Assembly: GCA_038528235.1 (NCBI GenBank)
Contig: JBCBEX010000036.1
Location: forward strand, 1-37,178
DNA: 37,178 nucleotides
Source of the DNA: JBCBEX01 sp038528235
GTDB lineage: Bacteria; Bacteroidota; Rhodothermia; Rhodothermales; Rubricoccaceae
Reading direction: 5' to 3'
The notes under the pieces were generated by a model that was given only the letters and a program-made list of their open reading frames with translations, did not search any database and had not been told where the DNA came from. Made by a program: the position numbers and the translations under genes. Positions 7,814 through 15,534 of the stretch are shown one piece after another; the stretch's first letter is position 1; the number at the start of each line of letters is the position of its first letter.

Positions 7814-8284
7814 CTATCCCAACTCCTTTTCGAAGCGCAGGCGATAGTCCCGGTAGGAGGCGTTGTAACCCGCGGCGGTGACGCGAAACCCCTGTGCCAG
7901 CCCGAGGACAGTCATCCCCGGATGCATGTTCGGGAACGTGTCGTAGGCAAATACGAGATACCCGAGCACTCGGGCCTCTTGCATCATCTCGGCCAGGAGA
8001 AGCCGAGCCAGCCCACGCCGACGCCACGCTGGAAGCGTACCGCCCTTCGCGCTGTAGAACGTGGTTCTGTTTTCCCCGTAGCCCACCTTGAAGCCGACCG
8101 GCGTGTCGTCTAGCAAAGCCAGCAGCATGACCAAGTCTCGGCGGTCAAGTTGGTTGATGACCCGCGCCTCGTTAAAGATCGCCTCGTTGATCGCGCGCAC
8201 CTCAGCAAACCGATCCATGCCGACGCGCTCCACCCGCAGCGACGGCGGAAAGTCAGAAGGCACCCTGGTGTCGAGAAGTTGCAT
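7814..8284 (-). CDS. GNAT-family N-acetyltransferase
   Basis: The product is 156 residues from ATG 8284 (MQLLDTRVPSDF). It shows a GNAT fold: N-terminal beta-alpha (RVERVGMDRFAEVRAINEAIF), the central strand with a substrate-facing bulge (TPVGFKVGYGEN), and acetyl-CoA binding motif A (LPAWRRRGLARLLLAEMMQEAR, with the R-x-x-G-x-A pyrophosphate loop). The C-terminal strand segment is FRVTAAGYNASYRDYRLRFEKEL. These enzymes transfer an acyl group from acyl-CoA to an amine. The substrate (metabolite, ribosomal protein or antibiotic) cannot be predicted. It is monocistronic, convergent with the DUF5989-like gene, and divergent from the DUF6122 gene. Confidence 0.85.
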   Translation of the reverse strand: MQLLDTRVPSDFPPSLRVERVGMDRFAEVRAINEAIFNEARVINQLDRRDLVMLLALLDDTPVGFKVGYGENRTTFYSAKGGTLPAWRRRGLARLLLAEMMQEARVLGYLVFAYDTFPNMHPGMTVLGLAQGFRVTAAGYNASYRDYRLRFEKELG

Positions 8285-8420
8285 GGGAGGTACAGAACAG
8301 CGAGGCAGCACGACAAGCTAGACCATCACAAGCGCGAAGCCTACCGGGTTGGATGGGCCCCAACACAGCATCTCGAGTGCCGACGCCACATTTGCTACGA
8401 CCCTCAACATACTCGATTCG

Positions 8421-8765
8421 ATGATCCACATCGCCTTGCACGTGATCGTCCCACTCGTCATAGCCGTGGCGATTGATCGCCGGGGGTGGCGTACCACCTT
8501 CGTCGTGCTGGTGGGCACCATGATCGTGGATGTCGACCACCTGCTGGCAGACCCGATCTACGATCCGGCGCGCTGCTCTATCGGCTTCCATCCCTTGCAT
8601 ACGCGCCCAGCGATTGTCGGCTACGTGTCGCTCCTAGCTGGCGGGCTCTACGTCGCCCGTATAACTAGATCAGCGCGAACGAAGCAGCTAGCACGCTGGG
8701 GGTGGCTCGTTGCGCTCGGCCTGCTCATCCACATGGCGCTCGATGCGCTCGACTGCGTGGTGTGA
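8421..8765 (+). CDS. DUF6122-family membrane protein
   Basis: From ATG 8421 (MIHIALHVIVPLVIAVAI) the product is 114 residues with three or four hydrophobic segments. The conserved block IVDVDHLLADPIYDPARCSIGFHPLHT is characteristic of the family recognised as DUF6122. It resembles a short version of metal-dependent membrane hydrolases (YdjM/LexA-binding-like DUF457), with the Asp-x-Asp-His and His-Pro-Leu-His clusters as possible metal ligands. A second His/Asp set near the C-terminus (HMALDALDC) fits the same idea. Function is unknown; metal-dependent hydrolase activity is an inference from residue pattern only. An upstream ATG at 8349 would add 24 polar residues unlike the family. It converges on the trpF-like gene with 14 bp between stops. 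Confidence 0.8.
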   Translation: MIHIALHVIVPLVIAVAIDRRGWRTTFVVLVGTMIVDVDHLLADPIYDPARCSIGFHPLHTRPAIVGYVSLLAGGLYVARITRSARTKQLARWGWLVALGLLIHMALDALDCVV

Positions 8766-8779
8766 ACACCTCTAGTACC

Positions 8780-9439
8780 TCAGATTGTCTCGTGGACGGC
8801 CTTGAAAAAGGTGCCGAGCTTCACGGGGTCGAGGGCTCCGTCCGTGCGGACCCCGCTGCACAGATCGATCCCGAACGGGCGCACGGCGCGGATCGCCTCA
8901 CCGACATTGGAGGCGTGCAGGCCACCCGCAAGAAACACCGGCGTGTCTACGGTCTCTACGATGCGGCGGCTGAGCGACCAATCGTGGGTGCGCCCCGTGC
9001 CACCCAACTCAGGGATGGCGGCCGACGGGCGCCCCGAGTCGAGCAACAGCGCATCCACATGAGGCGCGACACGGGCGGCTTCCGCCACGTTCGCCTCTGA
9101 CTCGACGTGGATTACCTGGACAAGTTTGGTCGCGGGCAGTACGGTGCGCAGGTACGTGTAAGTCGCAGGCTCGACAGCGTCGACGAGTTGGAGCGTGTTT
9201 ACGCGGCACTGCCTCGCTTGCGCGGCGATGCGTGAGGCGTCCGTGCTCGATGTCAGTAAGAACGTCCCGATAGGCGGCGGCACAGTGGACGCGATCTCGG
9301 CGATCAGAGCCTCGCTGATCACGCCAGGCCCGCTCGGCATCGCCGACACCAGCCCTAGCGCCGACGCGCCATGTTCGATAGCTAGGCGTGCTTCTTCAAC
9401 GCTGCCGATGCAGCAGATCTTGATTCGAGGGCGTGTCAT
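8780..9439 (-). CDS. Divergent phosphoribosylanthranilate isomerase (TrpF)-family protein
   Basis: The 219-residue product has TrpF-like (beta/alpha)8-barrel landmarks: strand 1 RIKICCIGS with the catalytic-type Cys, VDALLLDSGRP carrying the catalytic-type Asp, LGGTGRTHDW (GGTG phosphate loop), FLAGGL and IDLCSGVRT near the C-terminus. Canonical TrpF converts N-(5-phosphoribosyl)anthranilate to CdRP in tryptophan synthesis. This protein differs at usually conserved places: KICC instead of KICG, no S-P-R motif after strand 2 (SAMPSGPG instead), and LQLVDAV where TrpF has QLHG. I recall a conserved TrpF-annotated subfamily with these same changes. It lies outside any trp operon, and its ATG overlaps the preceding lipoprotein stop by 4 bp. 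The substrate may not be PRA. Confidence 0.8.
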   Translation of the reverse strand: MTRPRIKICCIGSVEEARLAIEHGASALGLVSAMPSGPGVISEALIAEIASTVPPPIGTFLLTSSTDASRIAAQARQCRVNTLQLVDAVEPATYTYLRTVLPATKLVQVIHVESEANVAEAARVAPHVDALLLDSGRPSAAIPELGGTGRTHDWSLSRRIVETVDTPVFLAGGLHASNVGEAIRAVRPFGIDLCSGVRTDGALDPVKLGTFFKAVHETI

Positions 9440-9984
9440 CGAGACGAGCGGTTGGGCACGAGGCGGTCCTCCCGCATCAGTTCGAGCGCCTTGAGCGCGA
9501 TGGTCTTGCCGATGCTCTCACGGCCACCCGTGCGGCTGAACATCCGCCCAGCAGTTGTTGACGAGGTCCAGATCCGACGCTGCTCTTGGACGCCATACAA
9601 CGTAAACGCGATGTCGAAGCGCTGCGACGCAAACTGCTGACGTGCGACGGTAGACTGCGTTTCCATGCCGTCCAAACCTGCGACGAGCACGACATCCGCC
9701 TCGGCCTCCGCACCGTACTCGGCGATGCGCTCCTCCCTCGGATCCCTTGACGTGCGAAGAACGACCACGTCGATATCGCTCAAACCTAGGGACTCCTGAA
9801 GTTGATCGATGAAACCTGCTCGCATGTCGCTGTCTGGTAGGTCAACCATGACCGCGATGCGTTCGATGTTGGGCGGACTGTCGGTGAGAAGTTGAGTCCG
9901 ACTCCCGCTTGACGCACATCCAGTCAAAGCTAGACCGAGGACACCGAAGAAGAAGAGCAGGCAGGTGCGCGCAGAAACGAGCAT
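9436..9984 (-). CDS. Small lipoprotein of unknown function
   Basis: From ATG 9984 the product is 182 residues. A signal peptide (LLFFFGVLGLALTGC) ends in a lipobox, with the lipidated Cys at residue 23. The mature part is a compact alpha/beta domain (ERIAVMVDLPDSDMRAGFIDQLQESL, then EAEADVVLVAGLDG, then RFDIAFTLYGVQEQRRIW). Its pattern of alternating strands and helices resembles periplasmic CsgG/GNA1162-like lipoproteins, where 'RRIWTSS' type strands are common. That similarity is only suggestive. The 3' end overlaps the trpF-like start (ATGA), so the two are translationally coupled, while the upstream acyltransferase stops 37 bp before this start. No precise function can be assigned. Confidence 0.75.
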   Translation of the reverse strand: MLVSARTCLLFFFGVLGLALTGCASSGSRTQLLTDSPPNIERIAVMVDLPDSDMRAGFIDQLQESLGLSDIDVVVLRTSRDPREERIAEYGAEAEADVVLVAGLDGMETQSTVARQQFASQRFDIAFTLYGVQEQRRIWTSSTTAGRMFSRTGGRESIGKTIALKALELMREDRLVPNRSSR

Positions 9985-10021
9985 GGTCACGGTTATGCAG
10001 CACAAAGAGACGGCACCGAAC

Positions 10022-11398
10022 CTATGCAAACTCAGCGGCTAACTCTTCAAACTCCGTGTCGAAGAGCGCCGCGAGCGTTTCTGGGTCTTCGACGACGCCG
10101 CGGTCCGTGGCAATGCCGAGGCGCACGCCGCCTGCGTAGCTGAGGATGCTCACACCCATGCCGATGCTGCCGGAGCATGGCACCCAGAACATCATCCCCG
10201 TCATCTCGATGCCTTCGAAGTGGAGCGGCTCGCGGGGACCCGGGACGTTGGTCATCACCGCCGAGTTCTTCGCGCTCAGGATGTCGAGGAGCTTGTCTTG
10301 GAGGACGCGCGGTGCGGCCCCCGCCGTCTGAAGCACCCCGAGCATCACGAGTGCTTCCGGCGTCACCTTGATGCGGTCCATGCGCGCTTTCAGGATCGCC
10401 AGCCGCTCGCGCGGGTCCTCAACGCCCACCGGGAGCATCAAGAAGACGATGCCGAAGTAGTTGCCCAGCTTGTAGGCTTCTTCCAGCGGGCGCACGTTGA
10501 CTGGGACTGCCGCACCGATCTGCACGTTGTCTGTGGGGTCGCCCTGGGCGGTCAGATAGCGGCGGAGCGCCCCGGCGACCGCGGTGAGGAGGACATCGTT
10601 GACTTTGGCGTCGTTGGCCGCACCGATCCGCTTCACCACATCGAGCGACACCTCCTTCGACCACGCCACGCGCTTGAGCGAGTTCAACTCGCCCTTGAAC
10701 CGCGTCGGCGAATCTTCGGGGAGCAGCGCGAGCCGAGATAGCGTGCCGCCGAGGCTCATGGCCTGCTTCGCCCGGTGGAAGAGGTGACTCGGGTTGACGG
10801 CCATCTTGACCGTGTCGCCGACGACCGTCCCCGCGACCTTGGCCGTCGCTCCGGCCGCCTGCATCGCTGGCTTGAAGAGCGCCGTCAGCGGCGAGGGCTT
10901 TCCGTTCGAACCAGGCTTCGAGCCGCGCTCTGGGTCGAAGTACTCATCGGTCATCGAGAGCAAGACATGGATGAGCGCGATGCCGTCGCCGTAGACGTGG
11001 TGGATGCGCCCGATGATGGCGCTCGCCCCGTCTACGTTCTGGACGAGGTGCATCTCCCACGGCGGCTTGCCGAAATCGAGCGGCGTGCTGAGGAGATCGC
11101 TGGCGAGTGCCTGCAGTTCGGCTTTGCCGCCAGGGTTGGGCAGCGCTACCTCGTGCACGTGCTTTTCGATGTGGAAGTGCGGGTCCTTCTCCCAGCGAGG
11201 GGTCGCGTGTCGCCCTTTGACGCGCTGCTTGAAGCGCTCGAAGACGAGCAGCCGGTTGCTCACCATGCGGCGCATTGTCTCGATGTCCATCGTCTCGCCG
11301 AGCAAGAGCACCCCGGAAATCGTAAACGGGTTGGTCGGGGCTTCCATGCGGAGCCACGTGACGTCCGCGGTGCTCATCGGATACGATTTGACGGCCAT
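10022..11398 (-). CDS. Wax ester synthase / diacylglycerol O-acyltransferase family (WS/DGAT)
   Basis: From ATG 11398 (MAVKSYPMSTADVTWLR) the length is 458 residues, typical for the family. The catalytic motif HHxxxDG is intact (RIHHVYGDGIAL; His133, His134, Asp138, Gly139). The PPWEMHLV motif lies before it, and the C-terminal half has AKVNDVLLTAVAGALRRYL and NVPGPREPLHF, also family hallmarks. WS/DGAT enzymes esterify fatty alcohols or diacylglycerol with acyl-CoA at the inner membrane, making storage wax ester or triacylglycerol. Some relatives act on other alcohols or in membrane lipid remodelling. No fatty-acyl-CoA reductase is in view, so the acceptor remains open. An upstream start at 11461 adds 21 Pro/Arg-rich residues unlike the family. 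Confidence 0.92.
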   Translation of the reverse strand: MAVKSYPMSTADVTWLRMEAPTNPFTISGVLLLGETMDIETMRRMVSNRLLVFERFKQRVKGRHATPRWEKDPHFHIEKHVHEVALPNPGGKAELQALASDLLSTPLDFGKPPWEMHLVQNVDGASAIIGRIHHVYGDGIALIHVLLSMTDEYFDPERGSKPGSNGKPSPLTALFKPAMQAAGATAKVAGTVVGDTVKMAVNPSHLFHRAKQAMSLGGTLSRLALLPEDSPTRFKGELNSLKRVAWSKEVSLDVVKRIGAANDAKVNDVLLTAVAGALRRYLTAQGDPTDNVQIGAAVPVNVRPLEEAYKLGNYFGIVFLMLPVGVEDPRERLAILKARMDRIKVTPEALVMLGVLQTAGAAPRVLQDKLLDILSAKNSAVMTNVPGPREPLHFEGIEMTGMMFWVPCSGSIGMGVSILSYAGGVRLGIATDRGVVEDPETLAALFDTEFEELAAEFA

Positions 11399-11496
11399 AT
11401 CGAGTGGGAGCCGGAGAATCGGGGAGTGGGGGAGTCGAAGCGGTCGTGGCGCGCGTGCCATCAGCAGCGCGCGTCAGCCGGGCAGGTAAACCTACG

Positions 11497-12591
11497 TCAT
11501 CCGTCGAGAACAGCGAGTTGACCGCAGGCCGCGTCGATGTCCTGGCCGCGACTGCGGCGGACCGTGACGCGGACGCCCTCGTCCACGAGGACGCGGATGA
11601 AGCGGTTGAGCGCCGCCTCATCGGTGCTGGTGAAGGCCGTGCCCTCGACGGGGTTGTACATGATGAGGTTCACCTTGCTGGGCGCCCACCGCGCCACGCG
11701 GGCGAGGTTGCGGGCGTCCTCGGGTTGGTCGTTGCGATCGGCGAAGACGCAGTACTCGTAGGTCACCCGCTGACCGGTCGTGCGGGTGTAGTGCTGCACG
11801 GCGTCCTTGAGCGCCGCGAGGTCGGTCTTCTCGGAGCGATTGACGGGCATGATGGCGCTCCGCTGTGCGTCCGTGGGCGCGTGCAGGCTGATCGCGAGGC
11901 GCACAGGCGGGACGGTCCCAGCAGCCATGTCGTCGGCGAGGGTGCGGATGCGCCGGGCAAGGCCGACCGTCGAGATCGTGATGCGCTTCGGGCTCAGACT
12001 GAGCCCGTCGGAATCGGTGAGCAGGCGAGTGGCCGCGACGACGTTGCGATAGTTCTGGAGCGGCTCGCCCATGCCCATGAACACCACGTTCGTGACGCCC
12101 TTGCCGAAGCGTTCGAGCGCGAGCCTGTTGAGATGGTAGACCTGGTCGTAGATCTCGCCGGGCGACAGATTCTGGTGGAAGCCCATCAGGCCCGTCGCGC
12201 AAAAGTGACAGCCCATCGCGCAGCCGACTTGGCTGGACACGCAGACCGTGAGCCGCTTGGCCTTGCCGGTGGCCTCGTCGAAGTCTGGGATCAGCACACT
12301 CTCAACGCGGCGGCCTGTACTCAGCGCGTAGAGCAGCTTGACCGTGCCGTCCGTGGCGACCTGCCGCTGCACCTCCTCGATCGTCCCGATGCGCGCGACT
12401 GCGGCGAGTTGCTCGCGCATTGCCTTCGGCAATACTGTGATCGCTTCGAAGTGGGTCGCCCCTTTGCCGTAGAGCCAGCCGAACAGCTGTTTCGCGCGAA
12501 ACGACGGCCAGCCCTGCTCCGCCACGAAGGCCGCGAGGCCGTCGCGGTCGAGGGCCTTCAAATCGACGAGGGGGGAAGTATCAGGTGCCAT
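11497..12591 (-). CDS. rlmN: 23S rRNA (adenine-2503-C2)-methyltransferase RlmN
   Basis: This 364-residue radical-SAM enzyme has its cluster motif CAMGCHFC (Cys124, Cys128, Cys131) after VCVSSQVG. The GMGEPLQNY loop, SAM-binding segments (ITISTVGLARR, LAISLHAPTDAQRSAIMPVNR) and the C-terminal Cys356 in DAACGQLA that carries the methyl intermediate are all present. The N-terminal helical domain (FRAKQLFGWLYGKGATHFEA) recognises RNA. The enzyme methylates C2 of A2503 in 23S rRNA and A37 of some tRNAs. All required residues are intact and length is normal. It starts 57 bp after the ABC-2 permease stop and ends 98 bp before the acyltransferase start. A start at 12591 matches the family N-terminus. 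Confidence 0.97.
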   Translation of the reverse strand: MAPDTSPLVDLKALDRDGLAAFVAEQGWPSFRAKQLFGWLYGKGATHFEAITVLPKAMREQLAAVARIGTIEEVQRQVATDGTVKLLYALSTGRRVESVLIPDFDEATGKAKRLTVCVSSQVGCAMGCHFCATGLMGFHQNLSPGEIYDQVYHLNRLALERFGKGVTNVVFMGMGEPLQNYRNVVAATRLLTDSDGLSLSPKRITISTVGLARRIRTLADDMAAGTVPPVRLAISLHAPTDAQRSAIMPVNRSEKTDLAALKDAVQHYTRTTGQRVTYEYCVFADRNDQPEDARNLARVARWAPSKVNLIMYNPVEGTAFTSTDEAALNRFIRVLVDEGVRVTVRRSRGQDIDAACGQLAVLDG

Positions 12592-12648
12592 GCTTCCGCA
12601 AACCCATCGCGAGGACGCACGATCCGCGTTCTCGACTTCTTCCGAGCG

Positions 12649-13428
12649 TCAGGCGGCGACGGTCGAGCGTCGCTGCACCGTCCATACGGCGAGGCCGACC
12701 ATCGCCGCAGCAAACGCGACGGATAAGCCGAGCGCGAGACTCGTCGGAAGCCCGGCCGCGCTCGGGGCGGCATCGGGCAGGTACAGGCCGTCGCGAAGGG
12801 CCGCCACGCCGTAGAAGGCAGGGTTGAGGTACATCACCCAGCGGACCGCCATCGGCACGCCCTCCGGCGGGAAGAAGGCGCCCGAGAGGATCCACATCGG
12901 GAGCAGCACCAGATTCATGATCGCGTGGAAGCCGCGTGTCGTGTCGAGCCGCCAGGCGATGGTGAAGCCGAGGGCCGTAAACGCCGTCGCCATCGAAACG
13001 CTGGCGAGCACGATCACCAGCAGGCCGACCACGCTCGGCGTCAGGCCGACGAGGGGCGCGAGCAGCAAAAACAACAGCGCCTCGGCCAGCGCAAGCGTGA
13101 CGCCGCCAGCCAGGTTACCCAGGACAATCGAGAGGCGCGACACGGGCGCCACAAGGGCCGCCTGCAGCAGGCCCGTCTGCCGCTCTTCCACGATGTAGAT
13201 CGTTGAGAAAATGGCCGTGAACAGCAAAATCAGCGCGACGATGCCGGGGAAGAGGTACTCCAGGTACGACACGTCGCCACCGCCGGGCATCTGGAACGAG
13301 TCGTAGAAGCCGAGGCCGAGCAGCACCCAGAACGCGAGCGGCTGCACGAGCGCCCCGACGATGCGCGCGCGGTCGCGGAGAAACTTCTGAATCTCACGCT
13401 GCCACAGCGCGCGGACGACTCGGTACAT
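12649..13428 (-). CDS. ABC-2 type transporter permease
   Basis: The 259-residue product has six predicted membrane helices, for example LVQPLAFWVLLGLGFY, LFPGIVALILLFTAIFSTIY, LALAEALLFLLLAPLVG, LVIVLASVSMATAFTALGF and LPTSLALGLSVAFAAAMVG. The ABC-2 signature region is HAIMNLVLLPMWILSGAFFPPE followed by MAVRWVMYLNPAFYGVAALRDGL. ABC-2 permeases export drugs, polysaccharides or lipids. It follows the ATPase gene by 42 bp and is probably its dedicated partner. The C-terminus (WTVQRRSTVAA) ends just before rlmN. The substrate is unknown; the ctaB neighbour hints at a role tied to cytochrome oxidase assembly or heme/copper traffic, but that is only context. Confidence 0.92.
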   Translation of the reverse strand: MYRVVRALWQREIQKFLRDRARIVGALVQPLAFWVLLGLGFYDSFQMPGGGDVSYLEYLFPGIVALILLFTAIFSTIYIVEERQTGLLQAALVAPVSRLSIVLGNLAGGVTLALAEALLFLLLAPLVGLTPSVVGLLVIVLASVSMATAFTALGFTIAWRLDTTRGFHAIMNLVLLPMWILSGAFFPPEGVPMAVRWVMYLNPAFYGVAALRDGLYLPDAAPSAAGLPTSLALGLSVAFAAAMVGLAVWTVQRRSTVAA

Positions 13429-13470
13429 GAAGGTGGTCTGACGTTCGGGGAAGAGCAGGTGCCGACGGAG

Positions 13471-14439
13471 TTAAAAAGCAGCGACCGAAAAAGCAGGGCG
13501 TTCACCTGTTCGTGCGACGAACACGTCTTCCAGCGTGGGGCGCCGGACGGTCGCCGACACGATGCGTTCGCCCGCGGCCTCGTAGATCCGGCTGATCATC
13601 GAAGCGGGGTCGTCGTGATCGACGAGGACGCGGCGGCCTAGCACGTGCGCGGTGAGGCCCAGGCGATCGGTAAGCAAGTCGGCGAGCGTCTCGGCGTCGT
13701 CCGAGTCCAGCCAGAGAGCTTCCGTACCCAGGGTCGCGCGGAGTGACTCGGGGCTCCCCTGAGCGACGGCACGACCTCGGTCGAGGATCAGGACATCGTC
13801 ACAGCGCTCGGCCTCGTCCATCAAGTGCGTGGCGATGAGGAGCGTCGTCCCCTCCAAGCGTTGCAGCCGGGCGAGGGCGTCCCAGAGGTCGCGCCGCGCG
13901 ATGGGGTCGAGGCCCGTCGTCGGCTCGTCGAGGAGGAGCAGCTTGGGGCGGTGGAGAAATCCCCGAGCGAGGTCCGCGCGTCGGGCAAGGCCTCCCGAGA
14001 GCGTCTTGACGCGGTCATTGGCCCGGCTCACGAGGTCGAACTGGTCCAGGATCGCGTGGATGCGCCCGTCCGCTTCGTCGCGGGGGATGCCGACGAGCGC
14101 CGCATGCACGCGTAGGTTCTCGGTGATCGACAGCTCCGCGTCGAGAGCGGGCTGTTGGAAGATCACGCCAAGCATCCGCCGGACGTCGCCCGGCTGGTTC
14201 GCGCAATCGTGCTGGTGGACAGCCGCCGTGCCAGAAAGCGGTCGCAGCAACGTCGACACGATCCGAAACAGCGTGGTCTTGCCGCTTCCGTTGGGCCCGA
14301 GCAGGCCGAAGGTGGAGCCCGCTGGGACCGAGAAGGTCAGCCCATCGAGAGCCGTGTGATCACCGTACCGGTAGACGAGGTCAGTGGCCTCGAACGCCGG
14401 GTACGCCGAGCGATCGGCAGCAGGTCGGGGCTGGATCAT
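13471..14439 (-). CDS. ABC transporter ATP-binding protein (ABC-2 exporter type)
   Basis: The 322-residue product carries all nucleotide-binding motifs. Walker A is GPNGSGKTT (residues 48-56), the Q-loop lies in GVIFQQPALDAELSITENL, and the signature is LSGGLARRADLARG (147-160). Walker B is LLLLDEPTTGLD (167-178) and the switch His is in IATHLMDEAE. The ~90-residue C-terminal extension (LWLDSDDAETLADLL to VRRPTLEDVFVARTG) is the DUF4162-like tail common in ABC-2 drug and heme-type exporters. It powers the adjacent permease, 42 bp downstream. It lies 46 bp downstream of ctaB, so the three are likely one operon. A drug-exporter label (CcmA/DrrA/NodI-like) would be automatic but is not specific. 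Confidence 0.95.
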   Translation of the reverse strand: MIQPRPAADRSAYPAFEATDLVYRYGDHTALDGLTFSVPAGSTFGLLGPNGSGKTTLFRIVSTLLRPLSGTAAVHQHDCANQPGDVRRMLGVIFQQPALDAELSITENLRVHAALVGIPRDEADGRIHAILDQFDLVSRANDRVKTLSGGLARRADLARGFLHRPKLLLLDEPTTGLDPIARRDLWDALARLQRLEGTTLLIATHLMDEAERCDDVLILDRGRAVAQGSPESLRATLGTEALWLDSDDAETLADLLTDRLGLTAHVLGRRVLVDHDDPASMISRIYEAAGERIVSATVRRPTLEDVFVARTGERPAFSVAAF

Positions 14440-14485
14440 GCGTGCACAGGACGTACGTGGATCTCGTCACGACATCGAACACCGC

Positions 14486-15412
14486 CTAGAGATACAGGCG
14501 GAGCAAGTAGTCGACGACCACGAAGGTGAAAAACACCGGCACGTAGAGGATCGAGGCGAGCAGGAGGCGCTTCGCACTGCGATTGGACGGCTCGCGAAAG
14601 AACGCAAACGCGGGGATGGTGAACCAGACGCCCAGCGCGAGCATGCCGAAGAAGTAGACCCAGCCGGTCAGTCCGAGTGCCGTAGGAACGACGCCTGCCA
14701 CGAGGAGAAGGAGAGTGGCCCCCAGTGCCGCGGTCGCCGTCGTCGTGCCGGTCGGGTCGAGTCCAGGGAGCATGCGGAAGCCGCCGCGCTCGTAGTCTTC
14801 GCGGTACATCCACGCGAGCGCGTAGAAGTGCGGCAGTTGCCAAAGGAAGATGACAGAGAAGAGGGCCCAGCCTCCGGCCCCCATGCCATTGGTCGCGGCA
14901 GCGTAGCCACCGAGCGCCGGCAGCGCGCCTGGCACGGCACCCACGATGGTGTTCCAGGCCGAGCGCCGTTTCAGCGGTGTGTAGACGAAGAGGTAGCCCA
15001 GCGACGTCATCAACGCGAGGCCTGCCGTGAGGTGGTTCACCCAGATGCAGAGAATGCTCAGGCCCACGAGGTCGAGCGCCGTGCCGTAAGCGGCCACGAA
15101 TCCGAGACCGAGGCGCTCGCCGGGCAGCGGCCGGCCCTGCGTGCGACGCATCTGCGCGTCGTGCTTCCGCTCGATGAGGTGGTTGAGCGCACCGCTGCCG
15201 CCTGCGGTCAGAAACACACCAACGAGCAGGGCTACGAGCGTGCTCATGTCGATAGGCGCGGCTCCCAAGCCAACGAGGTAGCTCGCCGCGGCTACGACGA
15301 CCACAAAGAGCGAAATGCCGGGCTTGAGCAGTTCCTTTAGGTCCTGCAACGTTGTCCGAGCATCGGACAAGCTCGTGTCAGGTGCGGGCAGGACCTTCGC
15401 GCGGACGCTCAT
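14486..15412 (-). CDS. ctaB: Heme O synthase (protoheme IX farnesyltransferase)
   Basis: From ATG 15412 (MSVRAKVLPAPDTSLSDA) the product is 308 residues. It is a UbiA-superfamily prenyltransferase with about eight or nine membrane helices. The first prenyl-diphosphate-binding loop is NHLIERKHDAQMRRTQGRPL, where the family's conserved RRTxxRPLP follows the acidic/polar motif; the second is FLWQLPHFYALAWMYREDYERGG, a strong CtaB signature. The enzyme adds a farnesyl group to heme B to make heme O, the precursor for heme A/O oxidases at the inner membrane. It heads the gene run ctaB, ABC ATPase, ABC-2 permease. Oxidase subunit genes are not in view; the next gene upstream is an unrelated secreted beta-helix protein. 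Confidence 0.95.
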   Translation of the reverse strand: MSVRAKVLPAPDTSLSDARTTLQDLKELLKPGISLFVVVVAAASYLVGLGAAPIDMSTLVALLVGVFLTAGGSGALNHLIERKHDAQMRRTQGRPLPGERLGLGFVAAYGTALDLVGLSILCIWVNHLTAGLALMTSLGYLFVYTPLKRRSAWNTIVGAVPGALPALGGYAAATNGMGAGGWALFSVIFLWQLPHFYALAWMYREDYERGGFRMLPGLDPTGTTTATAALGATLLLLVAGVVPTALGLTGWVYFFGMLALGVWFTIPAFAFFREPSNRSAKRLLLASILYVPVFFTFVVVDYLLRLYL

Positions 15413-15437
15413 GGGCGGGCCAAGTGGGGTGGGAGTG

Positions 15438-15450
15438 GACCGTCCAATCA
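15438..15450 (-). promoter_or_regulatory. 13-bp motif upstream of ctaB, shared with the mscS-like upstream region
   Basis: The minus-strand reading TGATTGGACGGTC is found here, 26 bp before the ctaB ATG. It recurs exactly at 34666-34678, 105 bp before the MscS-family start, in the same orientation relative to the gene. It might be a shared regulator site. A 13-base match between two non-coding regions of this size is only mildly unexpected, so confidence is low. Confidence 0.25.
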
Positions 15451-15534
15451 AACGCTATCTCTCGAACGCGTTCCGTCAAGAAACCGGGAGAACCCCGCGC
15501 GGGCCGTGCGAAGATGCCCTAGCCCTGAAGACGG

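Noticed and set aside
11449..11473. GCGCGC repeated on both sides of a 13-base loop upstream of the acyltransferase
   Set aside because: The arms are simple alternating GC; any two such runs pair. Not evidence for a specific structure.
11404..12726. Long plus-strand open frame (440 codons) over rlmN and the acyltransferase start
   Set aside because: It is antisense to rlmN, which has all radical-SAM motifs; the opposite-frame product is Arg/Ala/Val/Asp/His-rich with no domain. GC-rich coding DNA often gives such mirror frames.
15492..15503. CCCGCGCGGG palindrome between the beta-helix stop and ctaB as a terminator
   Set aside because: The palindrome has no loop bases and no T-tract on the minus strand; in such GC-rich DNA this is expected by chance.
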